The notes below the pieces were generated by a model that worked only from the letters and a program-made list of their open reading frames with translations, was not told the origin of the DNA and did no database searches. The position numbers were made by a program, and so were the translations under genes. From JAJYTL01 sp046705265 (GTDB lineage: Bacteria; Pseudomonadota; Alphaproteobacteria; Ferrovibrionales; Ferrovibrionaceae): DNA of 6,235 nt. Positions 1-5,952 of the stretch are shown here, piece after piece (within the stretch, counting starts at the first letter, position 1; each line of letters starts with the position of its first letter). The DNA lies in contig JBJKQL010000035.1 in NCBI GenBank assembly GCA_046705265.1, positions 1 to 6,235 on the forward strand, written 5' to 3'.

Positions 1-1471
1 CGATGGTGCGCGAGATCGACAGCCCGACGCCCATGCCATTCCGTTTCGAGGTGACAAAGGGCTGAAAAAGCTGCGCCGCGATTTCCGCCGCAATGCCGGG
101 TCCGGTATCCGCCACTTCGATTCGCACTGTCTCATCGTCCACTTGACGGGTCACGATCGTCAAATCGCGGCGGACGGTTTCCTGCATGGCTTCGATGGCA
201 TTGCGCAGGAGATTAAGCAAGACCTGTTGAATCTGAACCTTGGCGACGAGGGCGAAGGCGGCGCGTGGATCGAGGTCGAATGCGAGCGTGAGGCCAAGTT
301 CCTTAGTGCCGACGAGGGCGAGGCCGGTCACCTCTTCGATCAGATTGGGCAGGCTCTCGAGGCGCCTTTCAGTATCGCCGCGCGTGACGAACTCGCGCAA
401 GCGATGGATGATCTCGCCGACGCGCATCGTTTGTTCGGCGGCCCGTGCGAGGGCATCTCGCGCCGTGGCGAGGTCCTTCGGCGGATCAGATTCGATCAGG
501 CGGCTGGCGCCCTTCAGATAGTTCACGGTGGCCGTGAGCGGCTGATTAAGCTCGTGCGCGAGCGAAGAGGCCATTTCGCCAAGTGCCGTGAAGCGGGACA
601 TGTGAATGAGTTCGGCCTCCATTTGCTGGAGCCGTCGCTGGGTTTGCTGCCGCGCGGTAAGGTCGCGCAGAATACCGGTGAAGAGGCGCTGTCCGGCTGC
701 CACCGTTTCGCTTACGGCGAGCTCCATGGGAAAGGTGCTGCCATCCTTCCGCAGCCCGACCACGATACGGCCGATGCCGATGATACGCCGTTCGCCGGTC
801 GTGAGATAACGGTGGAGATAGGCGTCGTGCTTGTCATGATAAGGCGCGGGCATCAAGATTTTCACATTCTGCCCGATCACCTCCTGCGCCCTATAAGCGA
901 AGAGGCGCTCGGCCGCCGGGCTGAACGAGCGAATGATCCCCGCAGGGTCGATAACGATCACGGCGTCGGGAAGGGTGTCGAGGATCGCTTTGAAATGCAC
1001 GTCGCGTTCGCCTAGATTTTCGCCGCCGCTGGCCATGACGGCGGCGGCGACGGGCCGGTCGTCCGCGGCCCTCGCTCCAAATTGCCGTTCCCGATCAATG
1101 ACGACGCCGCAAATTTGCCCGCCGCTTCCGTCCTCGCGGAACATCTGTCCGCGGAACCGGAGCCAGCGCACGTGGCCACCATGCGGCAACGTCCGGCAAT
1201 CGATATCGTAACCGCCGCCGTCTGCGATGTTCCCTCGGAGCGCACGGTCGACAACGTCCCGGTCTTGGGGATGAAGGTGGTCGAGAAATGCTGAATAATT
1301 GAGCGTGCCGTCAACCGCGCCGACCAACTCGCGCGCCAAGCCCGAGAGGCGAACGAAACCGGCCGTGACGTCCCATTGCCAAATCCCGATTCCCCCGGCC
1401 TCTATGGCGCGCGATGCGCCGGCCTCGCCATCGATTCCTAGGGGAGAAGGAGGTGAAATCTGTTCCGACAT
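1..1471 (-). CDS. fixL: FixL oxygen-sensing histidine kinase (C-terminus cut by window edge)
   Basis: Reading the minus strand from the ATG at 1471 gives 490 codons without a stop to the window edge. This is a soluble two-PAS kinase with no membrane segment. Residues about 25-130 form a PAS-like N-terminal domain. Residues about 156-275 are the haem PAS domain: the proximal haem ligand is H215 in KHDAYLHRY, and the two FixL arginines that contact the haem propionate and bound O2 are present as R221 and R235 (IIGIGR). H306 in SLAHELNQPL is the phosphorylated histidine. The ATPase domain shows the N box (N424 in LLRNAIEAM), G1 (DTGPG, 455-459) and G2 (GMGVGL, 479-484). In the family, O2 on the haem silences the kinase, and low O2 lets it phosphorylate FixJ. 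Only the last few dozen residues are missing. No strong Shine-Dalgarno precedes the ATG, but no better in-frame ATG exists upstream. The identification is strong; the exact start is less certain. Confidence 0.95.
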   Translation of the reverse strand, partial: MSEQISPPSPLGIDGEAGASRAIEAGGIGIWQWDVTAGFVRLSGLARELVGAVDGTLNYSAFLDHLHPQDRDVVDRALRGNIADGGGYDIDCRTLPHGGHVRWLRFRGQMFREDGSGGQICGVVIDRERQFGARAADDRPVAAAVMASGGENLGERDVHFKAILDTLPDAVIVIDPAGIIRSFSPAAERLFAYRAQEVIGQNVKILMPAPYHDKHDAYLHRYLTTGERRIIGIGRIVVGLRKDGSTFPMELAVSETVAAGQRLFTGILRDLTARQQTQRRLQQMEAELIHMSRFTALGEMASSLAHELNQPLTATVNYLKGASRLIESDPPKDLATARDALARAAEQTMRVGEIIHRLREFVTRGDTERRLESLPNLIEEVTGLALVGTKELGLTLAFDLDPRAAFALVAKVQIQQVLLNLLRNAIEAMQETVRRDLTIVTRQVDDETVRIEVADTGPGIAAEIAAQLFQPFVTSKRNGMGVGLSISRTI

Positions 1472-1473
1472 CA

Positions 1474-1513
1474 GGGGCCCCCGACTTGGGCGGCGAAACG
1501 ACCCGCGGGCCCC
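1474..1513. repeat. GGGGCCC inverted repeat across the fixL start region
   Basis: GGGGCCC at 1474-1480 is matched by its perfect reverse complement GGGCCCC at 1507-1513. Equivalent positions lie 33 bases apart, about three helical turns. Each arm also contains the palindrome GGGCCC. One arm abuts the predicted fixL -10 element and transcription start; the other ends three bases before the ATG. It could be an operator pair, or an mRNA hairpin masking the weak ribosome site if transcription starts further upstream. In a GC-rich genome it could also be chance. Confidence 0.35.
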
Positions 1514-1543
1514 AGTATAACGCAGGCGTTTTGCTGCATCCAA
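1514..1543 (-). promoter_or_regulatory. Putative sigma70-type promoter for fixL
   Basis: On the minus strand, TTGGAT (1543-1538) is followed after 18 bases by TATACT (1519-1514). The latter matches the -10 consensus at five of six positions and the former matches TTGACA at three. It would start transcription near 1507 and leave a leader of about 36 bases before the fixL ATG. This implies fixL can be transcribed independently of the aldo/keto reductase gene that lies upstream on the same strand. It rests on sequence match only. Confidence 0.45.
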
Positions 1544-1626
1544 CCGCGCTGGCAGGGCGCGTCGGTAGCGGCCGGGTGTCCTCAGCCGCGAAGGGGGGGC
1601 GGCGGGTTTGTCCTCCGTCGTGGCGA

Positions 1627-2673
1627 TCACGATCCGCGCGGCGCAAGCGGACCAGCGCCGGCGTCGCTCGCTTTAATCGCGGCGGCGATCTCGGCGAGAT
1701 CCTGATCGGTGAGGTCGAATCGCGCGGCATCGATCCACCCGTCGACCTGCGCCGGGCTGCGGGCGCCGACGATCGCCCCGGTGACGCCGGGCCAGCTCAG
1801 CGTCCAGGCCACGGCGACGGCGGGAATGGTGGTGTCATGGCGTGCGGCGATCGGCCGCAGGCCGTCGGCGAGCTTCAGATTACGTGCCAGTTTGTCGCCG
1901 GCAAATTCGGCATTGCGGGAGCGCCAGTCGTCGGCCGGCAAGGCTTCGGCCCGCGCCGCCGTGAAGCGGCCGGTGAGAAGGCCGGATTGCATCGGGCTAT
2001 AGACGATGACGCCGGTCTGATGGGCCTCGCACCACGGCAGCTCGCTTGCGGCGACGTCACGGCGGATGGCGGAGAAGGCCGGCTGCAGCGTATCGACATG
2101 GCCAAGCCGCTCGGCCGCCTCGAGTTGCGTGACATTGTGATTGGAGAGGCCGACCGCCCGCACCTTGCCTTCCTGCTTCAGATCGAGAAGCGTCTGCCAA
2201 TATGCCTCGATCGGGGTGCCGTCCTCGGCCGGCCAGTGCATTTGGTAGAGGTCGATGCGCTCGACTCCGAGCCGCCGCAGCGAGGCCTCGACTTCACGCC
2301 TGAGGCTGGCTGCGGCGCCGATCCGGCGCGGCAGCGCCCTGCGGTCGTTCTCGTTCCAGATCAGGCCGCATTTGGTGAAGACATAGGGCCGCTCGGCCAC
2401 GGGGATGTCCTTTAGCGCCTCCCGCACCACTTCCTCCGAGTGGCCAAGCCCGTAGACGGCCGCCGTGTCGATCCAATTGACGCCGCGAGCGACGGCGTGG
2501 CGGATGGCGGCGAGGGATTCGCGGTCATCCTGGCTGCCCCAGCCGACAGCCCAGTCGGGCCCGCCGATGGCCCAGGCGCCGAAGCCGACGCGCGTTATCT
2601 CCATGTCAGTGCGGCCGAAACGGCGGGTCGGGAGTGCGGCGGCCGCGGTTTTAGAACGTTCATTCGTGCTCAT
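1627..2673 (-). CDS. Aldo/keto reductase (AKR11/IolS-YhdN-like)
   Basis: This is a 348-residue cytosolic NAD(P)H-dependent oxidoreductase with a (beta/alpha)8 barrel, of normal family length. The catalytic tetrad is complete: D69 and Y74 in WIDTAAVYG, K101 in FTKCG and H146 in YQMHWP. The C-terminal part carries VAVAWTLSWPGVTGAIVGAR, the nucleotide-binding end of the barrel. The overall pattern resembles the Bacillus IolS/YhdN group, which reduces or oxidises sugar-type and other aldehydes; the substrate here cannot be read from sequence. The start at 2673 is preferred over the longer reading from 2724, because AAGGAG sits seven bases before it and MSTNERSK is a typical soluble N-terminus. 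The gene is divergent from lysR, so it is a candidate LysR target, and the TPP decarboxylase beyond lysR could supply its aldehyde. It ends 155 bases before fixL on the same strand and is probably unrelated to it in function. Confidence 0.93.
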   Translation of the reverse strand: MSTNERSKTAAAALPTRRFGRTDMEITRVGFGAWAIGGPDWAVGWGSQDDRESLAAIRHAVARGVNWIDTAAVYGLGHSEEVVREALKDIPVAERPYVFTKCGLIWNENDRRALPRRIGAAASLRREVEASLRRLGVERIDLYQMHWPAEDGTPIEAYWQTLLDLKQEGKVRAVGLSNHNVTQLEAAERLGHVDTLQPAFSAIRRDVAASELPWCEAHQTGVIVYSPMQSGLLTGRFTAARAEALPADDWRSRNAEFAGDKLARNLKLADGLRPIAARHDTTIPAVAVAWTLSWPGVTGAIVGARSPAQVDGWIDAARFDLTDQDLAEIAAAIKASDAGAGPLAPRGS

Positions 2674-2779
2674 GGGGGTGCTCCTTCCGCAACGCAACAT
2701 GGGTTGCTTAATGCAATCTTTCAAATTGGAAATGAAGATCGTATTTATCTCTAACCAAGATTAATTTGGACATAACGCG
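2674..2779. promoter_or_regulatory. Divergent AKR/lysR regulatory region with dyad elements
   Basis: This stretch is markedly AT-rich compared with the rest of the window, as expected for back-to-back promoters. Two dyads stand out. ATCTT (2716-2720) pairs with AAGAT (2735-2739), and CCAA (2755-2758) pairs with TTGG (2766-2769) in a 15-base element ending ten bases before the lysR ATG. LysR regulators commonly bind interrupted dyads of the T-N11-A type between divergent genes, so these are candidate operators for autoregulation and AKR control. No convincing -35/-10 pair could be chosen on either strand. Confidence 0.5.
2681..2686 (-). promoter_or_regulatory. Ribosome binding site deciding the AKR start
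   Basis: The minus strand reads AAGGAG, then seven bases, then the ATG at 2673. This strong Shine-Dalgarno argues for the 348-residue protein. The 17 extra residues available from the upstream ATG at 2724 are lysine/cysteine-rich and lie outside the recognisable reductase fold. Confidence 0.8.
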
Positions 2780-3721
2780 ATGGAGCTTCGTCAGCTGCGC
2801 CATTTTCTCGCCGTTGCAGAGGAACAACATTTCACCCGCGCGGCGCAACGCCTGAATATCGTGCAATCGGCGCTCTCAAGCTCGGTGCGGACGCTCGAAC
2901 AAGAGCTCGGAGCCAAGCTCTTCATTCGCACCACCCGCCAAGTGCGGCTCACCGCTGCCGGCCGGGTGTTTGCCGACAAGGCCCGGACCGCCCTCGATGC
3001 GATCCGTGACGCGCGTGAGGCGGTGGCGGCACTGCAGGGCCTGAAGCAGGGAAGCCTGAGCATCGGCACGGTGCAGAGCCTGCCGGCTTTTCTCGATCTG
3101 GCGTCGCTGCTCGCTGACTTCCACGCCCATTATCCCGGGATCGAGGTCCGGCTATGTCAAGGTAGCGCGGCGGCGCTCCTCGAAAGGATTCGCAACGGCC
3201 AGCTCGATCTCGCATTCCTGCCGTTATGCGAGCCGCCGTTGGACATTGCGACGACCGTGATCGCCTGCGAAGCGCTGGTGGTCGTCTGCTCTCGGGACCA
3301 TGCCTTGGCTGGCCGTGGCGACGTTGCCCTTGCCGAGTTGCGCGCCGAGCCCTTTGTCGATTTCGAGACCGGCTGGGGCACCCGCCGACTGGTCGATCGC
3401 GGTTTCTCCGAGGCGGGAATCGAGCGTCACATCGCCTTTGAAGTCAGCGACCTCGACACGTTGTTGGCCTTGGTCGGCCGCGGCCTCGGCATCGCCCTCG
3501 TGCCCGAGGCGATCGCCGAGGCCAGGCCCAGCGCGCTCGGTACCGCGCGGCTCAAGGGGCCGGAAATCTGTTGGGAGCTGGTCGTCGCCTATCCTGCCGC
3601 CGGGCGTGTCGACACGAAACCCGCCGACCATGCGTCACGTCGCTTTCTCGCACTCCTGGACGGCGCGGCCGGTGCACCCGCGCCGTCCGGTGACCTTTCT
3701 TCGCCTCGGGTTATGCGTTAG
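2780..3721 (+). CDS. LysR-family transcriptional regulator
   Basis: This is a 313-residue DNA-binding regulator of standard family length. Residues 1-60 are the winged helix-turn-helix, starting MELRQLRHFLAVAEEQHFTR and continuing through AAQRLNIVQSALSSSVRTLE to GAKLFIRTTRQVRLTAAG, the classic LysR signature. A linker helix at about 61-90 precedes the periplasmic-binding-protein-like effector domain, which starts near SLSIGTVQSLPAF and runs to about residue 295. A short Pro/Ser-rich tail follows. The ligand is not predictable. The gene is divergent from the aldo/keto reductase and 50 bases ahead of the split decarboxylase on the same strand, so it probably controls one or both in response to a pathway metabolite. 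The Shine-Dalgarno is weak (GGA nine bases before the ATG). The family and reading frame are secure; the regulated genes are inferred. Confidence 0.95.
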   Translation: MELRQLRHFLAVAEEQHFTRAAQRLNIVQSALSSSVRTLEQELGAKLFIRTTRQVRLTAAGRVFADKARTALDAIRDAREAVAALQGLKQGSLSIGTVQSLPAFLDLASLLADFHAHYPGIEVRLCQGSAAALLERIRNGQLDLAFLPLCEPPLDIATTVIACEALVVVCSRDHALAGRGDVALAELRAEPFVDFETGWGTRRLVDRGFSEAGIERHIAFEVSDLDTLLALVGRGLGIALVPEAIAEARPSALGTARLKGPEICWELVVAYPAAGRVDTKPADHASRRFLALLDGAAGAPAPSGDLSSPRVMR

Positions 3722-3754
3722 CTTGGCGGCCAAGGAGAACGGCGGTCACCGCCG
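3722..3754 (+). other. Two small hairpins in the lysR-decarboxylase spacer
   Basis: CTTGG-CGG-CCAAG (3722-3734) starts at the base after the lysR stop codon. CGGCGG-TCA-CCGCCG (3740-3754) follows after five bases. Both are perfect stems with three-base loops. No T-run follows, so they are not standard terminators. They could mark mRNA processing or partial attenuation between lysR and the decarboxylase genes. The decarboxylase Shine-Dalgarno lies just downstream and is left free. Confidence 0.4.
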
Positions 3755-3771
3755 GGGTCGAGGAATCAGAG

Positions 3772-4308
3772 ATGGATACCAAGTCCGATGCTGCCGCGAC
3801 GCCCGCGCGTTGGCAAGACGCGCTTTATGATCTCCTGCGCCAGCACAACGTCACGCAATTCGCCTATGTGCCGGATGCCGGACACAAGGTGGTGATCAAT
3901 CGCGCCCTTGCCGATCGTGGCGCGCAGGCGATTGCGCTCACCACTGAAGAGGAAGGCGTGGCGCTGCTCGCCGGTGCCGATCTCGGCGGCGCTCGCGGCG
4001 TACTGTTGATGCAATCGAGTGGCGTCGGCAATTGCATCAACATGCTCTCGCTGGTCAAGGGCGGCCGCTTTCCCTTCCTGATGCTGGTCAGCATGCGCGG
4101 CGATTTCGGCGAAGGGAATCCGTGGCAATATCCCATGGGGCAGGCGGTCGAGCCGGTGCTCGGCGCGATGGGCGTGATCTGCCTCCGGGTTGAGCAGCCG
4201 GAGGATGTGGCGGCGACGGTAGGCGCAGCGCTGACCATGGTGTTTCAGTCGGGTCAGGCGGTGGCCGTGCTTCTCACGCAGAAGCTGATCGGCGCCAAGA
4301 AATTCTGA
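3772..4308 (+). CDS. Split ThDP-dependent 2-oxoacid decarboxylase, alpha (PYR-domain) subunit; ComD-like
   Basis: This 178-residue protein is the N-terminal (pyrimidine-binding) half of a thiamine-diphosphate decarboxylase. Its length is close to ComD, the alpha subunit of sulfopyruvate decarboxylase. LTTEEEGVALLAGADLGG (57-74) carries the glutamate that activates the cofactor, probably E60 by alignment with HEQG of other ThDP enzymes. MQSSGVGNCINMLSL (80-94) is the QxSGxGNxxNxLxSL pattern typical of sulfopyruvate and phosphonopyruvate decarboxylases. PWQYPMGQAVEPVL follows at 117-130. The start has a good Shine-Dalgarno, AGGA seven bases upstream. The gene precedes its C-terminal partner by 11 bases, and the two would form an alpha/beta heteromer. 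It would convert a 2-oxoacid to an aldehyde plus CO2. Sulfopyruvate and phosphonopyruvate are the best-known substrates of relatives, but no sulfonate or phosphonate genes are visible, so the substrate stays open. Confidence 0.88.
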   Translation: MDTKSDAAATPARWQDALYDLLRQHNVTQFAYVPDAGHKVVINRALADRGAQAIALTTEEEGVALLAGADLGGARGVLLMQSSGVGNCINMLSLVKGGRFPFLMLVSMRGDFGEGNPWQYPMGQAVEPVLGAMGVICLRVEQPEDVAATVGAALTMVFQSGQAVAVLLTQKLIGAKKF

Positions 4309-4319
4309 GGAGCGGCGCG

Positions 4320-4934
4320 ATGACGACGGTAACGCAGGCGGCGGCAGCGCCCCTTTTCTCGCTCGATCGACTGCAGGCCGTGCCGGCTTTGATTGGCCGG
4401 CATGAGGATTTTCTGATCATTGCCGGCTTGGCGGGGACGGCACGGGACCTGACCGCGCTTACCCGGGACGGTGCGCATGTCTATGGTCTTGCCGGCGTCA
4501 TGGGCGCGGCCGCAATGATGGGGCTTGGCCTCGCGTTGGCCAAGCCTGAGCGGCGTGTCCTGGTGGTCACCGGCGACGGCGAGCTGTTGATGAACCTGGG
4601 CGCGCTCGCCACTATCGCGGTGGTCAACCCGCCCAATCTCTCGATCGTCTGCGTCGACAACGGCCATTATGGCGAGACCGGTTATCAGGAAAGCCACACC
4701 AGCCGCGGCGTTGATCTCGAGAAGATCGCGCTTGGCTGCGGCATCAAGGCTGTCCGCTGCATAAGCGGTGAGGACGAAATCGCCGAAGGCCGTCGCTTGA
4801 TCCGCGAAGGCAACGGCACCGCCTTCGTTCTCCTCCGGGTGAAGCCGACCGAGCCGCCCGTCTTCAGGCGGAATTTGGATCCCGCCTTTTGCCGTGAGCG
4901 CTTTCGTGCGGCGCTGGGCCTCACCACGGGGTAA
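4320..4934 (+). CDS. Split ThDP-dependent 2-oxoacid decarboxylase, beta (PP-domain) subunit; ComE-like
   Basis: This 204-residue protein is the C-terminal, diphosphate- and Mg2+-binding half of the enzyme. The ThDP motif runs from GDG at 85-87 (GDGELLMN) to the DN at 113-114 in VCVDNGHYGETG; D86 and N114 would hold the metal. The stretch HVYGLAGVMGAAAMMGLGLA (53-72) matches the conserved glycine-rich segment before it. The protein lacks a PYR domain of its own and must pair with the gene just upstream. A strong Shine-Dalgarno, GAGGAG, overlaps the upstream stop codon and sits seven bases before the ATG, indicating translational coupling. The two genes are in different frames with separate start signals, so this is a true two-subunit enzyme and not a broken fused gene. 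The last 25 residues extend a little beyond the usual domain. Substrate unknown, as for the partner. Confidence 0.9.
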   Translation: MTTVTQAAAAPLFSLDRLQAVPALIGRHEDFLIIAGLAGTARDLTALTRDGAHVYGLAGVMGAAAMMGLGLALAKPERRVLVVTGDGELLMNLGALATIAVVNPPNLSIVCVDNGHYGETGYQESHTSRGVDLEKIALGCGIKAVRCISGEDEIAEGRRLIREGNGTAFVLLRVKPTEPPVFRRNLDPAFCRERFRAALGLTTG

Positions 4935-4962
4935 CGTTAGGAACCCTTGGGAACGGATAATG

Positions 4963-5002
4963 ACCCTACGCCGGGGGCACGGTCGCCCCAGACGTAGGGT
5001 TT
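4963..5002. terminator. Hairpin terminator between convergent genes
   Basis: ACCCTACG (4963-4970) and CGTAGGGT (4993-5000) form a perfect eight-base stem. An inner GGGGC/GCCCC stem (4974-4978 with 4985-4989) lies inside it. On the plus strand TTT ends the hairpin, a short T-run. The hairpin sits between the plus-strand decarboxylase stop (4934) and the minus-strand stop (5035), so it can serve both directions. The weak T-tract makes intrinsic efficiency uncertain. Confidence 0.75.
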
Positions 5003-5032
5003 GCGTGGCAAGTCGCGGTCGGTTGCCCGCCC

Positions 5033-5656
5033 TTAGTATCCCATGCCGAAGGGACCGAAGCCGCGACGCGCGAGCCCCGGCAGAATCTCGGTCGCCTGGC
5101 CCTTCTGGAACTCAGTCAGATGCGGCATCAGAGCCTCGGCCGCGGCGCGCGTCTCCTTGAGTTGGCTCTCGCGGAGCTTGATGGCGCTCTGCATGAAGGC
5201 CAGCCGTTCCTCAGGCGTCGCGTTCCACATGACGCCGGGTTGATGCATGCCGGCCATGCTATTCCAGAGGTCCTTGTTTGCGGCCTCCACTTTGTCGCTA
5301 TAGGCCTTCCAGGCCGGCTCCTGTGCCGCCGTGATCTTGAGTTCTGTCTTCAACGCATCGAGCCTGGCAGCGGCGAAGCCCGCGAAGCCCTTGGCATTCC
5401 AGTGCCCGCCGTGGCCCCACCTCATGCCTGGGCCATAGCCGTAGCCATATCCCATCATGGCGCCGAAAGCAGGCCCCATGCCGCCGGGGCCATAACCGCC
5501 ATAGCCCATCATTCCCGGTCCATAGCCGGTGCCATATCCGCCAGGGGCGGTATTGCCTCCTGACTGGGCGAGCGCCGGGCCCGCCGCGGCCAAAAGAACA
5601 CCGATCGTAACGATGCCTGCCCAGCGGGGCAGACGACGTATCGCATTCATGTTCAT
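5033..5656 (-). CDS. Exported Spy/CpxP-like LTxxQ protein with Gly/Tyr/Met-rich segment
   Basis: This 207-residue periplasmic protein has a clear Sec signal: basic IRRLPRW, a hydrophobic core GIVTIGVLLAAAG, and cleavage expected after ALA (residue 30). Residues about 39-78 are almost wholly Gly, Tyr, Met and Pro. A Trp/His-rich stretch (RWGHGGHW) follows, then a helical domain at about 95-195 with ITAAQ (108-112) and LTEFQ (180-184). The latter is the LTxxQ motif of the Spy/CpxP/CnrX group of chaperones and metal-stress sensors. The start is ambiguous: ATG at 5656 or 5650, both leaving an intact signal, while a GTG at 5683 would add nine residues ahead of it. No strong ribosome site decides. 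The upstream region has two FixK/FNR-type boxes, so low-oxygen control is possible. The role is probably envelope stress or metal handling; this is inferred from family and composition. Confidence 0.85.
   Translation of the reverse strand: MNMNAIRRLPRWAGIVTIGVLLAAAGPALAQSGGNTAPGGYGTGYGPGMMGYGGYGPGGMGPAFGAMMGYGYGYGPGMRWGHGGHWNAKGFAGFAAARLDALKTELKITAAQEPAWKAYSDKVEAANKDLWNSMAGMHQPGVMWNATPEERLAFMQSAIKLRESQLKETRAAAEALMPHLTEFQKGQATEILPGLARRGFGPFGMGY
5423..5542 (-). repeat. Degenerate Gly-Tyr-Gly-Pro-Gly-Met coding repeat
   Basis: Residues about 39-78 of the Spy-like protein repeat short units such as GYGPGMMGYG and GYGYGPGM. In the DNA this appears as recurring CATAGCC, CCATATCC and CCCATCAT blocks. 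The unit length is irregular, so it is low-complexity sequence with no clean tandem array. Methionine and tyrosine richness is compatible with weak metal binding or an extended linker. Confidence 0.7.
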
Positions 5657-5713
5657 GTTCGACCCGCTAATGCCGATTAACACTGTGCATCGCCAGGCGT
5701 TGCGCGAAAGCGA

Positions 5714-5726
5714 CGTCTCCGAGACG
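5714..5726. repeat. Perfect inverted repeat CGTCTC-C-GAGACG
   Basis: Six-base arms around a single base lie 58-70 bases upstream of the Spy-like start. If a FixK-type activator at 5765-5778 drives the minus strand at the usual -40 distance, this dyad falls at the very start of the transcript. It may be an mRNA-stabilising hairpin or a second operator. Confidence 0.4.
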
Positions 5727-5764
5727 CATCAACTCAATAGCTAACCAGCGGTGCGATTGCCGCC

Positions 5765-5778
5765 ATGATCTGGATCAA
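5765..5778. promoter_or_regulatory. FixK/FNR-type box 1
   Basis: ATGATCTGGATCAA matches the FNR/FixK consensus TTGAT-N4-ATCAA at nine of ten defined positions; only the first T is replaced. The dyad is otherwise perfect. Its centre is about 115 bases from the Spy-like start at 5656. Class II placement on the minus strand would put the start of transcription near 5731, but only a poor -10 (TAGCTA, 5743-5738) is seen there. Confidence 0.6.
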
Positions 5779-5791
5779 GGCCTGGAACGGC

Positions 5792-5805
5792 TTGACGCAA
5801 ATCAA
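5792..5805. promoter_or_regulatory. FixK/FNR-type box 2
   Basis: TTGACGCAAATCAA fits TTGAT-N4-ATCAA at nine of ten positions, and fully fits the rhizobial FixK form TTGA-N6-TCAA. Its centre (5798.5) is 27 bases from that of box 1. A FixK-class activator 40.5 bases upstream of a plus-strand start would give transcription from about 5839, and GAGAAT at 5826-5831 is a fair -10 in the right place. Confidence 0.7.
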
Positions 5806-5825
5806 GGATGGATCGGGAAATCGGT

Positions 5826-5831
5826 GAGAAT
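5826..5831 (+). promoter_or_regulatory. Putative -10 element paired with FixK box 2
   Basis: GAGAAT matches TATAAT at four of six positions and lies where a class II FNR/FixK promoter driven from 5792-5805 needs it. No -35 hexamer is required in such promoters. It would give hlyD a leader of about 168 bases. Confidence 0.4.
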
Positions 5832-5891
5832 GGTCGAGTGTTGCGTGCTTGCGCGGAAGTTGGTCTTGCGTTCCGTCGCCACGTGGCCGGT

Positions 5892-5952
5892 CTCCGTCTC
5901 GGAGCGGGGGCATTGCTGCGTCACTGGCTCGCCTTCGGCTTGAACCGGAGGC
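5892..5952 (+). other. Two hairpins in the predicted hlyD leader
   Basis: CTCCG-TCT-CGGAG (5892-5904) is a small perfect stem. GCCTTCGG (5931-5938) pairs with CCGGAGGC (5945-5952) across a six-base loop, eight pairs with one G-U. The second ends 54 bases before the hlyD ATG, and neither is followed by a T-run. They may stabilise or regulate the leader; no known riboswitch is recognised. Confidence 0.35.

Noticed and set aside
143..1015. 290-codon plus-strand open frame
   Set aside because: It lies wholly antisense to fixL, whose motifs are unambiguous. The product has no recognisable domain; long antisense frames are common in GC-rich genes.
1585..1603. GCCGC/GCGGC stem downstream of the aldo/keto reductase as a terminator
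   Set aside because: It is only a five-base GC stem with a nine-base loop and no T-run on the minus strand, so it is not distinguishable from GC-rich background.
1414..2415. 333-codon plus-strand open frame
   Set aside because: It is antisense to the aldo/keto reductase and the fixL start, and its translation shows no family motifs.
3224..3631. 135-codon minus-strand open frame
   Set aside because: It is antisense to the lysR effector domain, with no domain or ribosome site.
4306..4322. Possible frameshift splitting a fused decarboxylase
   Set aside because: The second gene has its own strong Shine-Dalgarno (GAGGAG) and ATG, and two-subunit forms are known (ComD/ComE), so the split looks natural.
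5120..5563. 147-codon plus-strand open frame
   Set aside because: It is antisense to the Spy-like gene, which has a signal peptide and LTxxQ motifs on the other strand.
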